Made by a program: the position numbers and the translations under genes
Source of the DNA: Luzula sylvatica
Lineage: Eukaryota; Streptophyta; Magnoliopsida; Poales; Juncaceae
NCBI GenBank assembly: GCA_946800325.1
Contig: OX326956.1
Location: 9,899,167-9,963,166, forward strand
Direction of reading: 5' to 3'
Length of the DNA stretch: 64,000 nucleotides
Shown here: in pieces, positions 34,430-46,103 of the stretch
How positions within the stretch are numbered: the first letter of the stretch is position 1
Layout of the letters: each line of letters opens with the position of its first letter
Notes under the pieces: generated by a model
Databases searched by the model: none
Seen by the model: only the letters and a program-made list of their open reading frames with translations
What the model was told of the DNA's origin: nothing

Positions 34430-35560
34430 AAAGTGTACACAAGGATAAACGAATGTAGTCGTACATTCGTGGCCATAACTTTCAGTAAGAAAATCCGATT
34501 TCAATGGTTCAAATTGGGTTAGATAGATAATTAGATTATCTATAACCTTCATGTAGAAATATATTTCATATGAACGAAGTATCAGTGTCGTTTATGTGAA
34601 ATACCGAAAGGGTGCAACATTATGACATACAGTTAGTAAAACAGTCATAACTTTTGTATACGAACTCCAATTGGGTTGGACCAAATTGGGTTGTGTAGAT
34701 AATGAGATTATCTACAACTTTCATGTTGGTTGATGTTCTGTCAGAGAAATTTATCAATTTCGTCTGGACAGAATACTGACCAGGTTCATGCAGTTTTCTG
34801 TGTGAAAGGGTATATATTGGATATACATGCCTTTTGGCTAATCCTGATCCTATTAGGTATAAATAGGATACTTTCTCTCTCATCAAAGAAGAAATTCAAT
34901 CAGTTTATTCTGCCCAATACACAAGAGAAAAAGAGCAAATTCAGATTTGATCTTTCGTGAGTGAAAAGGTGCGAAGAGAGAGAGTGATAGAGAATCGATT
35001 AGATCGAGCAAGTTCGCCGGTGCATCGTCTAGGCAGGTGCATCCGCGACCGACGTCTTACGAATCACCGTGGATACAAGTAGAGGAGTGACGTTTGTGAC
35101 TCTTCGATTGTGATCGACTCGAGTAAGAAAGACGGTGGAAACGCTTGGACGCACAAGGACGAAGTCGAGTGAACCGGCGTAGCGAACGATTGGTGAAGGA
35201 CGCGTGGTGTGAGACGCGCGGATTGTCACCAACGTGACAGGAAATAGAAGGCGGCGATCAACCCTTCGTGTGCCATCAATTTGGCACTGGTATAGATCTA
35301 TCCTTCTAATTGCATCGTACATTCGAAGTCGTGGCGTGATCTCGGAAATCGGGGAATCGGACCGGGCCTTCATTCCGCTGTGCGGGCCCGGGGTCGAGGA
35401 TATTTCCCAACACATTTGTCCAAACCTTCTTCTCTGCGACAGGCTCTAGGATTTCTTTATGAAGCACGAGTCCATGGTTACATGCGCATCCTTGACTCTT
35501 GAGTGTAATAGATCTTGATCAAACCATCCTTTTCTCGATCCTCTTTACATGCATTCGAGA
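34430..35560 (+). mobile_element. LTR-like promoter region, fragment
   Basis: Two diverged direct copies of a unit of about 85 bases (CATAACTTT...CAAATTGGGTT...GATTATCTA, near 34470 and 34650) are followed by TATAAATA at 34858. A transcribed-looking, GC-richer stretch follows to about 35450. This layout resembles plant LTR U3-R-U5. No clear TG/CA ends, TSD or PBS were found. Open frames here have no family match. Confidence 0.4.
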
Positions 35561-35900
35561 AGTTAAAATCTGTTTTTTCTCCTTTGTTCGACTCGTTTCG
35601 TCTTTATTTTCTCTGTTCTTCATATTTCTTCTAAGTTGAAGCTCGATTTTCTTTACAGAAAGAGATACATATTGAATATTTATATAAACTAAATATTAAT
35701 TATGTGTTGTTGGGTCCCACGACATGATACACAAAGGAAATAACAAAAATATTACGTCGCGGGACTTGACCACGAGGATCCGTGCCGCTAAATTAAACAT
35801 CGAATGAAGAGTGTGTGTTTATTACCTTCGAATCACGCTTGATTCGGTGACAATAAAAACAGGAGGTGGCTCAGGATTGATAGCGTCTAGCTGCAAACGC

Positions 35901-35945
<45 letters not shown>

Positions 35946-36636
35946 TATTGAAATATATATAACTATAAGAATCTCATATAATACTAAGTTGGTTATATTT
36001 GTATTGTCAATCAATTAAATTTTAATATTAAAACAATAAAAAATTAATAGAAATTTAAAAAATATTTTATCCATCTAAATAACTTCTTAAACTTATGAAC
36101 ACATATTAAATAATATTGTTATTTTTAAAAATGTGAATTAAAAAAAATCATATGATATAAAATAATTCATATATATGATTACGCTAAATTATTTTTTTAT
36201 ATTATTTATTAAATTACTTTCACCATTAAGTTTGATATTATTTATAATTTTCATTACATTTTGAATCAATAAAAAAAAAATTGTACTATATAATTAAATA
36301 TGTGTACTATATATGTTTTATGACTCATTATTTTTATACTTGATATTTTACGCAATTTTGTGAACAACAATGATATAATATTTGTTGTTATGTTTTTTCG
36401 TAAAATTATGTTATATCTCATGTATTATTATACAATGACAATTAAGTGTTATTATTTGATTAAAAATTACATACTTTTCTATCGTAATGTAATTGTAAAA
36501 CATATAAATAATCATAGATAAGTGAGTTTAAATAATTTTATTATGATTATGATATTATTAATATTATCGTACAAATATATATTTTGTATTACAATGAAAA
36601 ACATAATTAACGTACTCGCTGTGCAGCGTGAGTATT
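35560..36636. other. AT-rich intergenic DNA, no gene seen
   Basis: Contains an (ATT)n tract at 35902-35945. The part 36040-36130 resembles 50050-50150 near gene C (ttatccatc...acttcttaaacttatgaa), which suggests old duplication of flanking DNA. Confidence 0.5.
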
Positions 36637-37047
36637 TGATGTGAGGCAAATAAGGCACAAATTTAATGCTTAATTTAGGGGTTTTAGCCCTTGTGAAGAA
36701 CAATTCTATATACTTTATTAATCATATTTGAGATAACATGAATATTTCTTCACTAAGTGTGTTTTACTGCTTAATCACAGGAATTAGAAGGAATTTCTGG
36801 GAATTTGGAGAGTGTAGTTGTCTCCAACACGTCAAGAGGAGTAAAAACGATATATTACATCGATATATTCGGTACATGAATGAGACGGGAGGCAAACAAT
36901 TATCATGATGAAAACTTACACAAAAGTTTACACGAAAACCACTCAACCCTTAGCCCTTATCCTGCCCACCTACCTTTGGTGGGAATTACTTCCTTACCCC
37001 CAATCCTCTCCACCAACTCGTGGCCAATAAGAAGACTCCATGAGTGC

Positions 37048-37055
37048 TATAAATA
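37048..37055 (+). promoter_or_regulatory. TATA box of the 5' LTR
   Basis: TATAAATA with a CCAAT motif 20 bases upstream; the identical copy in the 3' LTR is at 44258-44265. Confidence 0.7.
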
Positions 37056-37099
37056 TGACCACAAGGGCCACGAGTTTGGTACGCTCTTTTTACGTCCAT

Positions 37100-37131
<32 letters not shown>

Positions 37132-37793
37132 TCTCTCTCTCCCGTTTAAGCAAGTCCAAGAAACTTTCAAGAACGCGCAAGAATTGCAACTACGAACGAT
37201 AATTTTTCTAAGATCGGTCACCGAATAGAAGCTCACTTCATTCGGTGAATCGGTTTACACTTCGACTAAGGAAAAGTGTGGAATTAGGGTGAAACTTATT
37301 TCATTCGAACTTTCACAAGCGAAGAGTCGAGCTTTCTCGGCGTGATTGGTTGGAAGCTTCTTTTCAATCAACCTTTGCACATCTTGAGCCCACCCAACCG
37401 GTACGAAGCTCACTTCTATTGACGGGTGGATCGGTACGAAAGGAAATTGTTGGGCGCATTGACTAGCTCTCTAGCAACTCGAACAACAAGGAAGGCACTC
37501 AAGACGAGACTCGGAGCTCTCTTCATCTCTCTAGGTGTTTTCCTTCCTTTCTTGCATTTCTTGTAGCATAAAATTACTTGGATTTGTGTAAATCTTGTTC
37601 TTGCTTGAATCCTTTGTTTGCTTGAATGAATCCTTGTTAATTGAATTGAATCTTTGTTCTAAACTTGTTCTTTTACTTGATCTTTTGCTCTCAATTTCTG
37701 CCTTAAACTTAGTTCAAATTTCCATTAATTCAATCCCAAAACAAACCATCAAACTGCTCCCAATTCAAATCTCAAACTTAATTCCAGAACTAC

Positions 37794-38134
37794 TTCCGTT
37801 ATAACGGACACAATTTGCGTTACAACGGACTGGACGGTTGGTCCTTTAATTTTCAGTTGGTTATACTTCCGTTGTAACGCACATACATGTCCGTTGTAAC
37901 GGACTAGTGAGGATTTTCACGCAAGAGGCTCAATACAAGTGCGTTATAACAGACATAAGGGTCCGTTGTAACGGATTAACCAATCCGTTGCAACGCAACC
38001 ACTGTTCGTTATAACGGACAAGTATAGTGCGTTAAAACGGAGTTTCATCCGTTGTAACGGACGTTCATCTCACACTTAGCGCAGAAATTTCACTCAAGTC
38101 CGTTGTAACGGAACCCACTTCCGTTGTAACGGAC
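37794..38134. repeat. Cluster of about 12 palindromes, TCCGTTGTAACGGA type (5' LTR)
   Basis: About 12 perfect or near-perfect palindromes of 14-16 bases (consensus GTCCGTTGTAACGGAC, centres TGTA, TATA or TGCA) stand 15-45 bases apart. They are repeated in the 3' LTR at 45037-45379. Confidence 0.92.
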
Positions 38135-38314
38135 TATCTTCTGTAAATTTTCTTCGTTATTTCTCATCCATTTCGATCCAAATTTTGACGCAATTGCTCC
38201 CCGTGGAACGAATCTATACATTTGCCACTGTACAAACTTAGATTACAAATTTTGTTGATTGTTCGGGGTTTTTACCACAACGATATTTTACACCACAAAA
38301 ACCCGCTCATCAAA

Positions 38315-38332
38315 TGGCGCCGCTGCCGGGGA
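38315..38332 (+). promoter_or_regulatory. Primer binding site
   Basis: TGGCGCCGCTGCCGGGGA lies 2 bases after the LTR. It is complementary to a tRNA 3' end with CCA and matches the tRNA-Asp-type PBS known from Athila elements, with one base different from memory of the usual form. Confidence 0.85.
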
Positions 38333-38442
38333 GCGGTGTTTAAGTCAATATTTTAGATCGAAACTTGAGATTTAAATTCATAAATTTGTTTACTCACTTC
38401 TTTGTTTCTTTTGTGACAATCTAGGTGAAGGAAGAAAACTTT

Positions 38443-41400
38443 ATGCACAACACAAGATCACGAAAAGGCGAATTACTTCCATTTGTCAAGGAAATCGAAA
38501 GAAGGAACAAGAGCTCTAAGAAGAGCAAGGAACCGACACAAGAAGATCAAGACGAACCTCAACTTCAAACTCAAACTTTTTCTTCTTTCTCTACTCATTT
38601 AAATTCAAATATGGGTGATGAAACAAGAGCTCCAAGGCCAAAAACCTTGAGAGAATTAGTAGCACCTGGAAATGTGGAGGATAATTATAATTTTATTAGG
38701 CCCAATATTCCGAATTTCAAAGCGGATCCGAGCATTATAGGCTCATTGCCTATTTTTCATGGAAAAGCCACGGAAAACCCTCATAAACACTTAAAAGATT
38801 TCAAGATTCAACTAAACATATATTCGAATTATGAAGCTTTTAGTGACATTCTTCTTCTTCTTTTTCCTTACTCATTAGGTGAAGGACCGAAAGATTGGTT
38901 CTACGCGCTTAGAGGCCCTCTCGCATTCAACGAAGTAGCAACCCTCTTCAAGGAGAGGTACTTTTCGGCCTCTCGATTGGCGGCTATAAGGCGAGAACTT
39001 TTGGCAATAACGCAAAAACCGAACGAAACATTCCACGAATACTACGATCGATTCATGCGTTTGAAGGAAGAATGCCCAAGCCACAATGTCGCGGTCCAAT
39101 TCCTCTACGAACAATTCATTAACGGGCTAGGATACTCGGAGAACCAATTCCTCAACGCATCCGCGGGGGGGAGTATCGCGAACAAAGACCTCGAAGAAAT
39201 TAAGAAGCTACTCGAAGTGATGGCAACCAATTCTCAATCAAGAAGGAACGTCGAATACCGAGTTAACGCGTGTAGCGACCTCAATGTCGACATGCTTAAC
39301 GACAAGCTCGAGATCATCATGAAGGCTTTGGGCAAGGAGGAAACGAAAAAATGTGGGGTTTGCCTCGCAAATACCCACCACACCGATGAATGCCCGAGTG
39401 TGATCGAAGATGCAAATGCCGTTTACAAGAAATTTGACGCTTCAAATTCGTATAATCCGAATCTCCGCAACCATCCTAACTTTAGTTGGTCGAATCCAAA
39501 CAATGCTCAACCCGATCCTTACCGACGAGCGGTCGCAAAACCAGCCACGTACCAACACCCAAATGCGACTCAAGCGATTCATAAACCAACCCAAACACAA
39601 GAACCAAATCAAGACATGAAAACGATAATGGAAATGTTGCAAGGTATCAATAAAAACATGGAAACGATGAAGCAAGAATTTAAGCAAGAATTGAAGCAAG
39701 AGATCTCAAGTGTAAGGCAAGAAGTTTCGAACACGAATCGCCATGTGGGCAACTTGGAGACTCAAATCAATCAAATTGCCACTCGAGTAAACATAATCGA
39801 ATCCCAAGGTACATCTCGACTCCAATCTCAATCTTTGGCCCCTTCCGAGCAAAGGCATGTGAACGCAATATCGCTCCGAAGCGGTAAAGAGGTGGGAGAA
39901 AGTTCGAAGAGCAAGGAGGTACAAGAAGAAAAGGAGCTCGAGGTACCGATACCGAAGAAGAGTCCGACTCAAGCCGCGACGTTACCAACTCAAGAACTAG
40001 AAACAAAATCGACTCAAGTCAAGCCACCTTTCCCGAGTCGTCTCCCAAAGCCAATCGAATCGAACAACGACGTGCTTGCCATCTTAAAGAAGGTGGAGGT
40101 AAACATTCCTCTACTCGAAGCAATCAAAGAAGTGCCTCGTTTGGCAAAATATCTCAAGGCATTGTGCACGAACAAAAGAAAGACGAAAGGAGATGAGTTG
40201 ATTAGTGTGGGGGAGAGTGTTTCGGCGATTTTGAGACTCCCCCAAAAGCACAAAGATCCGGGGATGTTCGCTATCCCTTGCAAAATTGGGCAACACGAGT
40301 TACCCAAATGCATGCTCGATTTAGGCGCATCCATCAATGTAATGCCCTTCTCGGTTTTCAAAACCCTAGATCTCGGCCCTCTCGACGATACACAAGTAGT
40401 AATTCAATTGGCCGATAGATCTACGACGAAGCCGGTGGGAGTAGTCGAAGATGTGATCGTGACGGTGAATGGACTTTACTTCCCCGCGGATTTCTACGTG
40501 TTGGACATGAATGAGGGGAGTAACGATTCAACCCCGATTCTCCTTGGACGGCCATTTTTGAAGACGGCGCGCACAAAGATCGATGTACACGCGGGAGAGC
40601 TCACGATGGAGTTCGATGATGAGGTAATCAAATTCAATATTTTTGACAAACTAAAGGAACCCATTGTAGGTACACTCAACTTAAGTGCTATGGACGTGGT
40701 CGACGATTGTGTACAAGAAGTCATGGATAGCTCATTCGAAAACTTTCAATGGAGCTCAAACCCTTTGTTCGAAGAATTTGAAGGATGTGACAATCCTACA
40801 TTCGAAATCGAATCGGAGTTGGAAGAAGAACGAAGCATAGATCAAGCACTCTTTCTAAGAGACCTCGAAATCCCGATGCAAAGAGCTCCACCTTCAATCG
40901 AACAAGCTCCAAGGTTAGAATTGAAAAAATTACCTATTGGACTAAAGTATGCTTTTCTCGATGAAGCGGAAACTTTGCCGGTAATAATCGCCTCGAACCT
41001 AGCAAAGGAGCAAGAAGAAAAACTCATCGAAATGCTAAAAAGGAATAAGAAGGCTTTCGGGTGGACACTCTCCGACATTCCGGGCATCTCCCCCTCCATG
41101 TGCACACACCGAATCCTTCTCGAAGACGGAGCAAAACCATCACGCGAACCTCAAAGACGGCTCAATCCACCCATGATGGAAGTAGTAAAAAAGGAGGTGA
41201 TCAAATTGTTAGATGCGGGGATAATCTATCCCATTGCCGACTCGAAATGGGTCTCGCCCATACACGTGGTACCGAAGAAAACGGGGATGACGATAGTTGA
41301 GAACGATGAAGGCGATCAAGTACCGACTCGAGTTCAAAACGGGTGGCGAGTTTGCATCGATTACCGAAAACTCAATAAGGCGACGAAAAAGGACCACTTC

Positions 41401-42060
41401 CCACTTCCATTCATCGATCAAATGATAGAAAGACTCGCGGGAAATCCGTTCTATTGCTTCCTCGATGGATTTTCGGGCTATTTCCAAATACCGGTCGCAC
41501 CCGAAGATCAAGAGAAGACCACATTCACGTGCCCGTTTGGTACCTTCGCGTACCGTACCGCTTTCAAAACGCCAATAGGTATGACTCCTTTCAAACTCGT
41601 GTACGGAAAGGCGTGCCATTTACCGGTCGAGTTAGAGCACAAGGCCTTTTGGGCGATCAAGCAATTTGTCCTCGACTACCCGAAGGACGCATCGGCACGT
41701 AAGCTTCAATTACTCGAGCTAGACGAATTCCGGCAAGAGGCCTACGACAATTCGAGTTTGTGCAAGGCAAGGGCCAAAAGATTTCATGACCGAATGATTC
41801 AAAAGAAAGATTTTCATGAGGGGGAAAGAGTGTTGTTATTCAACTCTCGTCTCAAACTTTTCCCCGGGAAACTTCGGTCCCGATGGATCGGCCCTTTTGT
41901 GGTCACCAATGTGACTACATTTGGGGTTGTCGAAATTCGAAGCGAGGAAACGAACAAAACGTTCAAGGTAAACGGCCATCGACTCAAGCATTACCATGCA
42001 AACTTCGAAACCGGGTGGATGGAGGAGCAAGCTCTAGAACCCGACGACACCTCCCAATGA
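38443..42060 (+). CDS. Gag-protease-truncated RT/integrase fusion, 1205 aa
   Basis: One open frame from ATG 38443 ([15 protein letters not shown]). It contains the gag domain (residues about 140-215: [30 protein letters not shown]). A Cys/His cluster ([15 protein letters not shown], about 303-317) and coiled-coil-like Gln/Glu repeats (about 390-440) follow. The aspartic protease has [10 protein letters not shown] (about 625). RT starts at about 895 ([34 protein letters not shown]) and stops at TFAYR (about 1036). The next residues, [19 protein letters not shown], belong to the region after the integrase catalytic core. The RT YxDD box, RNase H and the integrase zinc and DDE regions are gone, yet the frame is kept to a GPF-type integrase C-terminus. 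Gag and protease may still work. Confidence 0.92.
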   Translation: MHNTRSRKGELLPFVKEIERRNKSSKKSKEPTQEDQDEPQLQTQTFSSFSTHLNSNMGDETRAPRPKTLRELVAPGNVEDNYNFIRPNIPNFKADPSIIGSLPIFHGKATENPHKHLKDFKIQLNIYSNYEAFSDILLLLFPYSLGEGPKDWFYALRGPLAFNEVATLFKERYFSASRLAAIRRELLAITQKPNETFHEYYDRFMRLKEECPSHNVAVQFLYEQFINGLGYSENQFLNASAGGSIANKDLEEIKKLLEVMATNSQSRRNVEYRVNACSDLNVDMLNDKLEIIMKALGKEETKKCGVCLANTHHTDECPSVIEDANAVYKKFDASNSYNPNLRNHPNFSWSNPNNAQPDPYRRAVAKPATYQHPNATQAIHKPTQTQEPNQDMKTIMEMLQGINKNMETMKQEFKQELKQEISSVRQEVSNTNRHVGNLETQINQIATRVNIIESQGTSRLQSQSLAPSEQRHVNAISLRSGKEVGESSKSKEVQEEKELEVPIPKKSPTQAATLPTQELETKSTQVKPPFPSRLPKPIESNNDVLAILKKVEVNIPLLEAIKEVPRLAKYLKALCTNKRKTKGDELISVGESVSAILRLPQKHKDPGMFAIPCKIGQHELPKCMLDLGASINVMPFSVFKTLDLGPLDDTQVVIQLADRSTTKPVGVVEDVIVTVNGLYFPADFYVLDMNEGSNDSTPILLGRPFLKTARTKIDVHAGELTMEFDDEVIKFNIFDKLKEPIVGTLNLSAMDVVDDCVQEVMDSSFENFQWSSNPLFEEFEGCDNPTFEIESELEEERSIDQALFLRDLEIPMQRAPPSIEQAPRLELKKLPIGLKYAFLDEAETLPVIIASNLAKEQEEKLIEMLKRNKKAFGWTLSDIPGISPSMCTHRILLEDGAKPSREPQRRLNPPMMEVVKKEVIKLLDAGIIYPIADSKWVSPIHVVPKKTGMTIVENDEGDQVPTRVQNGWRVCIDYRKLNKATKKDHFPLPFIDQMIERLAGNPFYCFLDGFSGYFQIPVAPEDQEKTTFTCPFGTFAYRTAFKTPIGMTPFKLVYGKACHLPVELEHKAFWAIKQFVLDYPKDASARKLQLLELDEFRQEAYDNSSLCKARAKRFHDRMIQKKDFHEGERVLLFNSRLKLFPGKLRSRWIGPFVVTNVTTFGVVEIRSEETNKTFKVNGHRLKHYHANFETGWMEEQALEPDDTSQ

Positions 42061-42200
42061 TGAGCTCGGCCAAGTCGAGCTCAAGACGTTAAACAAGAGC
42101 GCTAGCGAGGGAGGCACGCCCACGCATCAAAGGTTGTATCTCTCTATTATCCCTCTTTTAGGAATTTTCGATTTGTTATACTTGAGGACAAGTAATCTCT

Positions 42201-42214
42201 AAGTGTGGGGGGGT
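42201..42214 (+). promoter_or_regulatory. Second polypurine-tract-like motif
   Basis: AAGTGTGGGGGGG follows the gene by 140 bases. With its upstream context (GAGGACAAGTAATCTCT) it parallels the PPT before the 3' LTR (GAGGACGATCAAAGATTTAAGTGTGGGGG). Confidence 0.55.
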
Positions 42215-42296
42215 AACATACAATCTTTGACCTGTATGAGCCCAATTAAAAATTTAAAAATCAGGGAAAAGTGAAAATTTTTGATCTGTCCAGCAA

Positions 42297-42690
42297 CTCC
42301 GTTGTAACGGACCTCAATGTCCGTTGTAACGGACTGTACAGAAATTTAAAATTTTGACTGGCGCCAAGAGTTCCGTTGTAACGGAATAGTATTGCGTTGT
42401 AACGGAGAGCCCTCTAAATTCAATTCTCATTCTACGGCTAGTACTCCGTTACGACGGAATACAATTGCGTTACAACGGACCAAAAATAGCGTTGCAACGG
42501 ACATAAAAAACACAGTAAATTGCGTTGCAACGGTAAATTCCCAAAATTTTCCAGAACTATGTGCGTTGTAACGGACCTCAATGTCCGTTGCAACGGACAT
42601 ACTCAGAATTTTCAAACTAAGCTACGAATAGTTCTCCGTTATAACGCAGTTAGTACGTTGTAACGGACATTATACTGCGTTGTAACGGAA
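42297..42690. repeat. Cluster of about 13 palindromes, internal 3' region
   Basis: Same TCCGTTGTAACGGA family as in the LTRs, but here in the untranslated internal region. About 13 copies, many with a GCGTT variant on one half. Confidence 0.92.
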
Positions 42691-43209
42691 TAGTTACTGG
42701 CAAGTTTTCTCTTTTAATTAAAATTTTCGAATATTTAACATTATTTTTGAACCCGGAGCATCAATGATAAATAAGTCAAGCAATAAATGCATAAAAAGAT
42801 TTTTCTCCACTTCAGTGAATTAAAATTGTTGGTTTTTAAACGAATGTTCATTTAACTCTGAATTTCGCTCTCAAAATTGAAAGTTTGCAAAATATTTTAG
42901 AGGATTTGGTTATGATTTTGAAGAGATCTATTCGGGGATTCCAGCCCTATTGTTTCAAATTTCACGAGTTTGAAACACTTGATCGATGCGCGGTTCATGC
43001 GATACGTTTTAACTCGATTTTCGAACCCGTAATTGATAATTGACTTATGAGTAAGGTTCTTAGCGTGGCCGTTAAAGTACGTTTTGCTAGATTTAAAACA
43101 TGACCAATTGCACTATGAAATGACCGTTTGTGGGGACCCGTTAGTAGATCAATTATACCCGTTTGTTTAAAAAAAAAAAAAAATAAATAAAAAATAAAAT
43201 AAAATAAAA

Positions 43210-43382
43210 TGAAGGTCAAAAGACAACACCGAGAGTAACCTCATTGCATTTCGGTGTAGTGGGGCTTTCGGTTAAAGACTTCATATAAAAAAAAGAGTGA
43301 GAAAAGATGAAGGTCAAAATACAACACCGAGAGTAACCTCATTGCATTTCGGTGTAGTGGGGCTTTCGGTTAAAGACTTCCA
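43210..43382 (+). repeat. Direct duplication, about 74 bp twice
   Basis: GAAGGTCAAAAGACAACACC...GTTAAAGACTTC at 43210-43283 is repeated at about 43309-43382 with one visible difference (AAAGAC versus AAATAC). It lies in the non-coding 3' internal region. Confidence 0.85.
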
Positions 43383-43833
43383 AAGAGAGAAAGGAAAACG
43401 AATGAGCGGGAAAATTGATCGAAAACGGGTATGAACCTTGTACCATTGTACCAAACGTGTTTTAAAATGAATAACTTGCATTTAAGATCATCTAGCAAAA
43501 CGGGAAATTTTGGCCCGATAATAGCCTTCGAATTGAGTCCTTTTGAGATTGTGGAGTAAAGCAATTCGAAGTAAAAACGTTTAAATCGCTCTTACCGCTT
43601 GAGATCGAGTGTCATGAAAAACTCTTATGAAATTTCGAACTAATTTGGAGATCTAATAATGAAAAGACCAATATCATTCTAAATAACTATTGAACTTGAT
43701 GAAATGAGAGTGAACCATTTGATTCGTGAAATTAGTTTTTGAACCAACAATATAACTTCAACAAAATCTTATGCAATTCTCTCTTATGTTTGACTTTTAT
43801 ACTCTAATTGATCGAGGACGATCAAAGATTTAA

Positions 43834-43842
43834 GTGTGGGGG
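43834..43842 (+). promoter_or_regulatory. Polypurine tract before the 3' LTR
   Basis: GTGTGGGGG ends 4 bases before the 3' LTR, the position needed to prime plus-strand synthesis. Confidence 0.75.
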
Positions 43843-43846
43843 TATT

Positions 43847-44306
43847 TGATGTGAGGCAAATAAGGCACAAATTTAATGCTTAATTTAGGGGTTTTAGCCC
43901 TTGTGAAGAACAATTCTATATACTTTATTAATCATATTTGAGATAACATGAATATTTCTTCACTAAGTGTGTTTTACTGCTTAATCACAGGAATTAGAAG
44001 GAATTTCTGGGAATTTGGAGAGTGTAGTTGTCTCCAACACGTCAAGAGGAGTAAAAACGATATATTACATCGATATATTCGGTACATGAATGAGACGGGA
44101 GGCAAACAATTATCATGATGAAAACTTACACAAAAGTTTACACGAAAACCACTCAACCCTTAGCCCTTATCCTGCCCACCTACCTTTGGTGGGAATTACT
44201 TCCTTACCCCCAATCCTCTCCACCAACTCGTGGCCAATAAGAAGACTCCATGAGTGCTATAAATATGACCACAAGGGCCACGAGTTTGGTACGCTCTTTT
44301 TACGTC

Positions 44307-44387
<81 letters not shown>

Positions 44388-45556
44388 GTTTAAGCAAGTC
44401 CAAGAAACTTTCAAGAACGCGCAAGAATTGCAACTACGAACGATAATTTTTCTAAGATCGGTCACCGAATAGAAGCTCACTTCATTCGGTGAATCGGTTT
44501 ACACTTCGACTAAGGAAAAGTGTGGAATTAGGGTGAAACTTATTTCATTCGAACTTTCACAAGCGAAGAGTCGAGCTTTCTCGGCGTGATTGGTTGGAAG
44601 CTTCTTTTCAATCAACCTTTGCACATCTTGAGCCCACCCAACCGGTACGAAGCTCACTTCTATTGACGGGTGGATCGGTACGAAAGGAAATTGTTGGGCG
44701 CATTGACTAGCTCTCTAGCAACTCGAACAACAAGGAAGGCACTCAAGACGAGACTCGGAGCTCTCTTCATCTCTCTAGGTGTTTTCCTTCCTTTCTTGCA
44801 TTTCTTGTAGCATAAAATTACTTGGATTTGTGTAAATCTTGTTCTTGCTTGAATCCTTTGTTTGCTTGAATGAATCCTTGTTAATTGAATTGAATCTTTG
44901 TTCTAAACTTGTTCTTTTACTTGATCTTTTGCTCTCAATTTCTGCCTTAAACTTAGTTCAAATTTCCATTAATTCAATCCCAAAACAAACCATCAAACTG
45001 CTCCCAATTCAAATCTCAAACTTAATTCCAGAACTACTTCCGTTATAACGGACACAATTTGCATTACAACGGACTGGACGGTTGGTCCTTTAATTTTCAG
45101 TTGGTTATACTTCCGTTGTAACGCACATACATGTCCGTTGTAACGGACTAGTGAGGATTTTCACGCAAGAGGCTCAATACAAGTGCGTTATAACAGACAT
45201 AAGGGTCCGTTGTAACGGATTAACCAATCCGTTGCAACGCAACCACTGTTCGTTATAACGGACAAGTATAGTGCGTTAAAACGGAGTTTCATCCGTTGTA
45301 ACGGACGTTCATCTCACACTTAGCGCAGAAATTTCACTCAAGTCCGTTGTAACGGAACCCACTTCCGTTGTAACGGACTATCTTCTGTAAATTTTCTTCG
45401 TTATTTCTCATCCATTTCGATCCAAATTTTGACGCAATTGCTCCCCGTGGAACGAATCTATACATTTGCCACTGTACAAACTTAGATTACAAATTTTGTT
45501 GATTGTTCGGGGTTTTTACCACAACGATATTTTACACCACAAAAACCCGCTCATCA
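43847..45556 (+). repeat. 3' LTR (1710 bp)
   Basis: Near-identical to the 5' LTR. The 34-base length difference is explained by the pure CT tract at 44310-44385, which in the 5' LTR is shorter and interrupted by one A. Confidence 0.93.
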
Positions 45557-45561
45557 GTATT

Positions 45562-46103
45562 CTCGTAGTTTGGACTAATTTGATAGTTATAAGTTTTCAA
45601 AGGATAAATTTAGTAGGAATTTAATTTTCTAAGCATAAAATTTATAACATGGACAAAAAAGCCTTGATGAGCTAAATGGGTTGATCAATATTGTTAATTG
45701 ATTTCATTAACGATTTAATTGACCGTTTAATTAGATTGACACGTCAATTAATATGTACTGATATAATTTATTGACGTGTCAATTGAACGTGTCAACTAAT
45801 AATTAATTAAGTCAATTAAAGAGACTAATTAATCTATCTAATAATTTTGCCATCTTATCATTGGACTCCACATGAGTTTGGATCAATGGACTCCAGATGA
45901 GTTTGGGCACAAGTATATTTTTTCATATTTTATTATATATAATATATCGTGTCAATATTAAAAAAATAAATTATAAGGTTGAACCTTCCCATCCCTAATT
46001 AATGCAATTCAATACTGTTAGGTGTGTTATTTGTGAGATCGCAACCGGTCGCAGAAAATCACTATTTTGTACTTATACCCATAAGAAACTTTCAGATAAT
46101 ACT
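45562..46103. other. Intergenic DNA before the NPF pseudogene
   Basis: AT-rich. A dispersed repeat around ACACGTCAATTAA lies at 45712-45830, and a short tandem pair, TGGACTCCA(C/G)ATGAGTTTGG, at about 45864-45905. Upstream of the pseudogene, 45995-46100 resembles the promoter side of gene C. Confidence 0.5.

Larger units (their letters stand above)
36637..38312 (+). repeat. 5' LTR (1676 bp)
   Basis: Starts TGATGTGAGGC and ends CCCGCTCATCA. CCAAT (37024-37028) and TATAAATA (37048-37055) form the promoter. A CT tract follows at 37100-37142, close to the expected transcription start. The palindrome cluster lies in the transcribed part at 37794-38134. Confidence 0.93.
36637..45556 (+). mobile_element. 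Athila-like LTR retrotransposon, 8.9 kb, internally deleted
   Basis: Two LTRs (36637-38312 and 43847-45556) are flanked by the perfect TSD GTATT (36632-36636 and 45557-45561). The PBS TGGCGCCGCTGCCGGGGA follows the left LTR, and a GTGTGGGGG polypurine tract precedes the right LTR. By reading, the LTRs differ at one base (37812-37815 region: GCGTTACAAC versus GCATTACAAC) and in CT-repeat length, so insertion is recent. The only gene lacks most of RT, all of RNase H and the integrase core, so it needed enzymes from another copy. No env-like frame lies in 42061-43846. Confidence 0.93.

Noticed and set aside
35029..35449. Overlapping frames of 128 and 71 codons
   Set aside because: Opposite-strand frames in an LTR-like GC-richer stretch, with no family resemblance and no splice or start context.
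37595..45048. Repeated 69-codon frame in both LTRs
   Set aside because: The identical frame is explained by LTR duplication; the Leu-rich product reflects a TTG/CTT-rich 5' leader.
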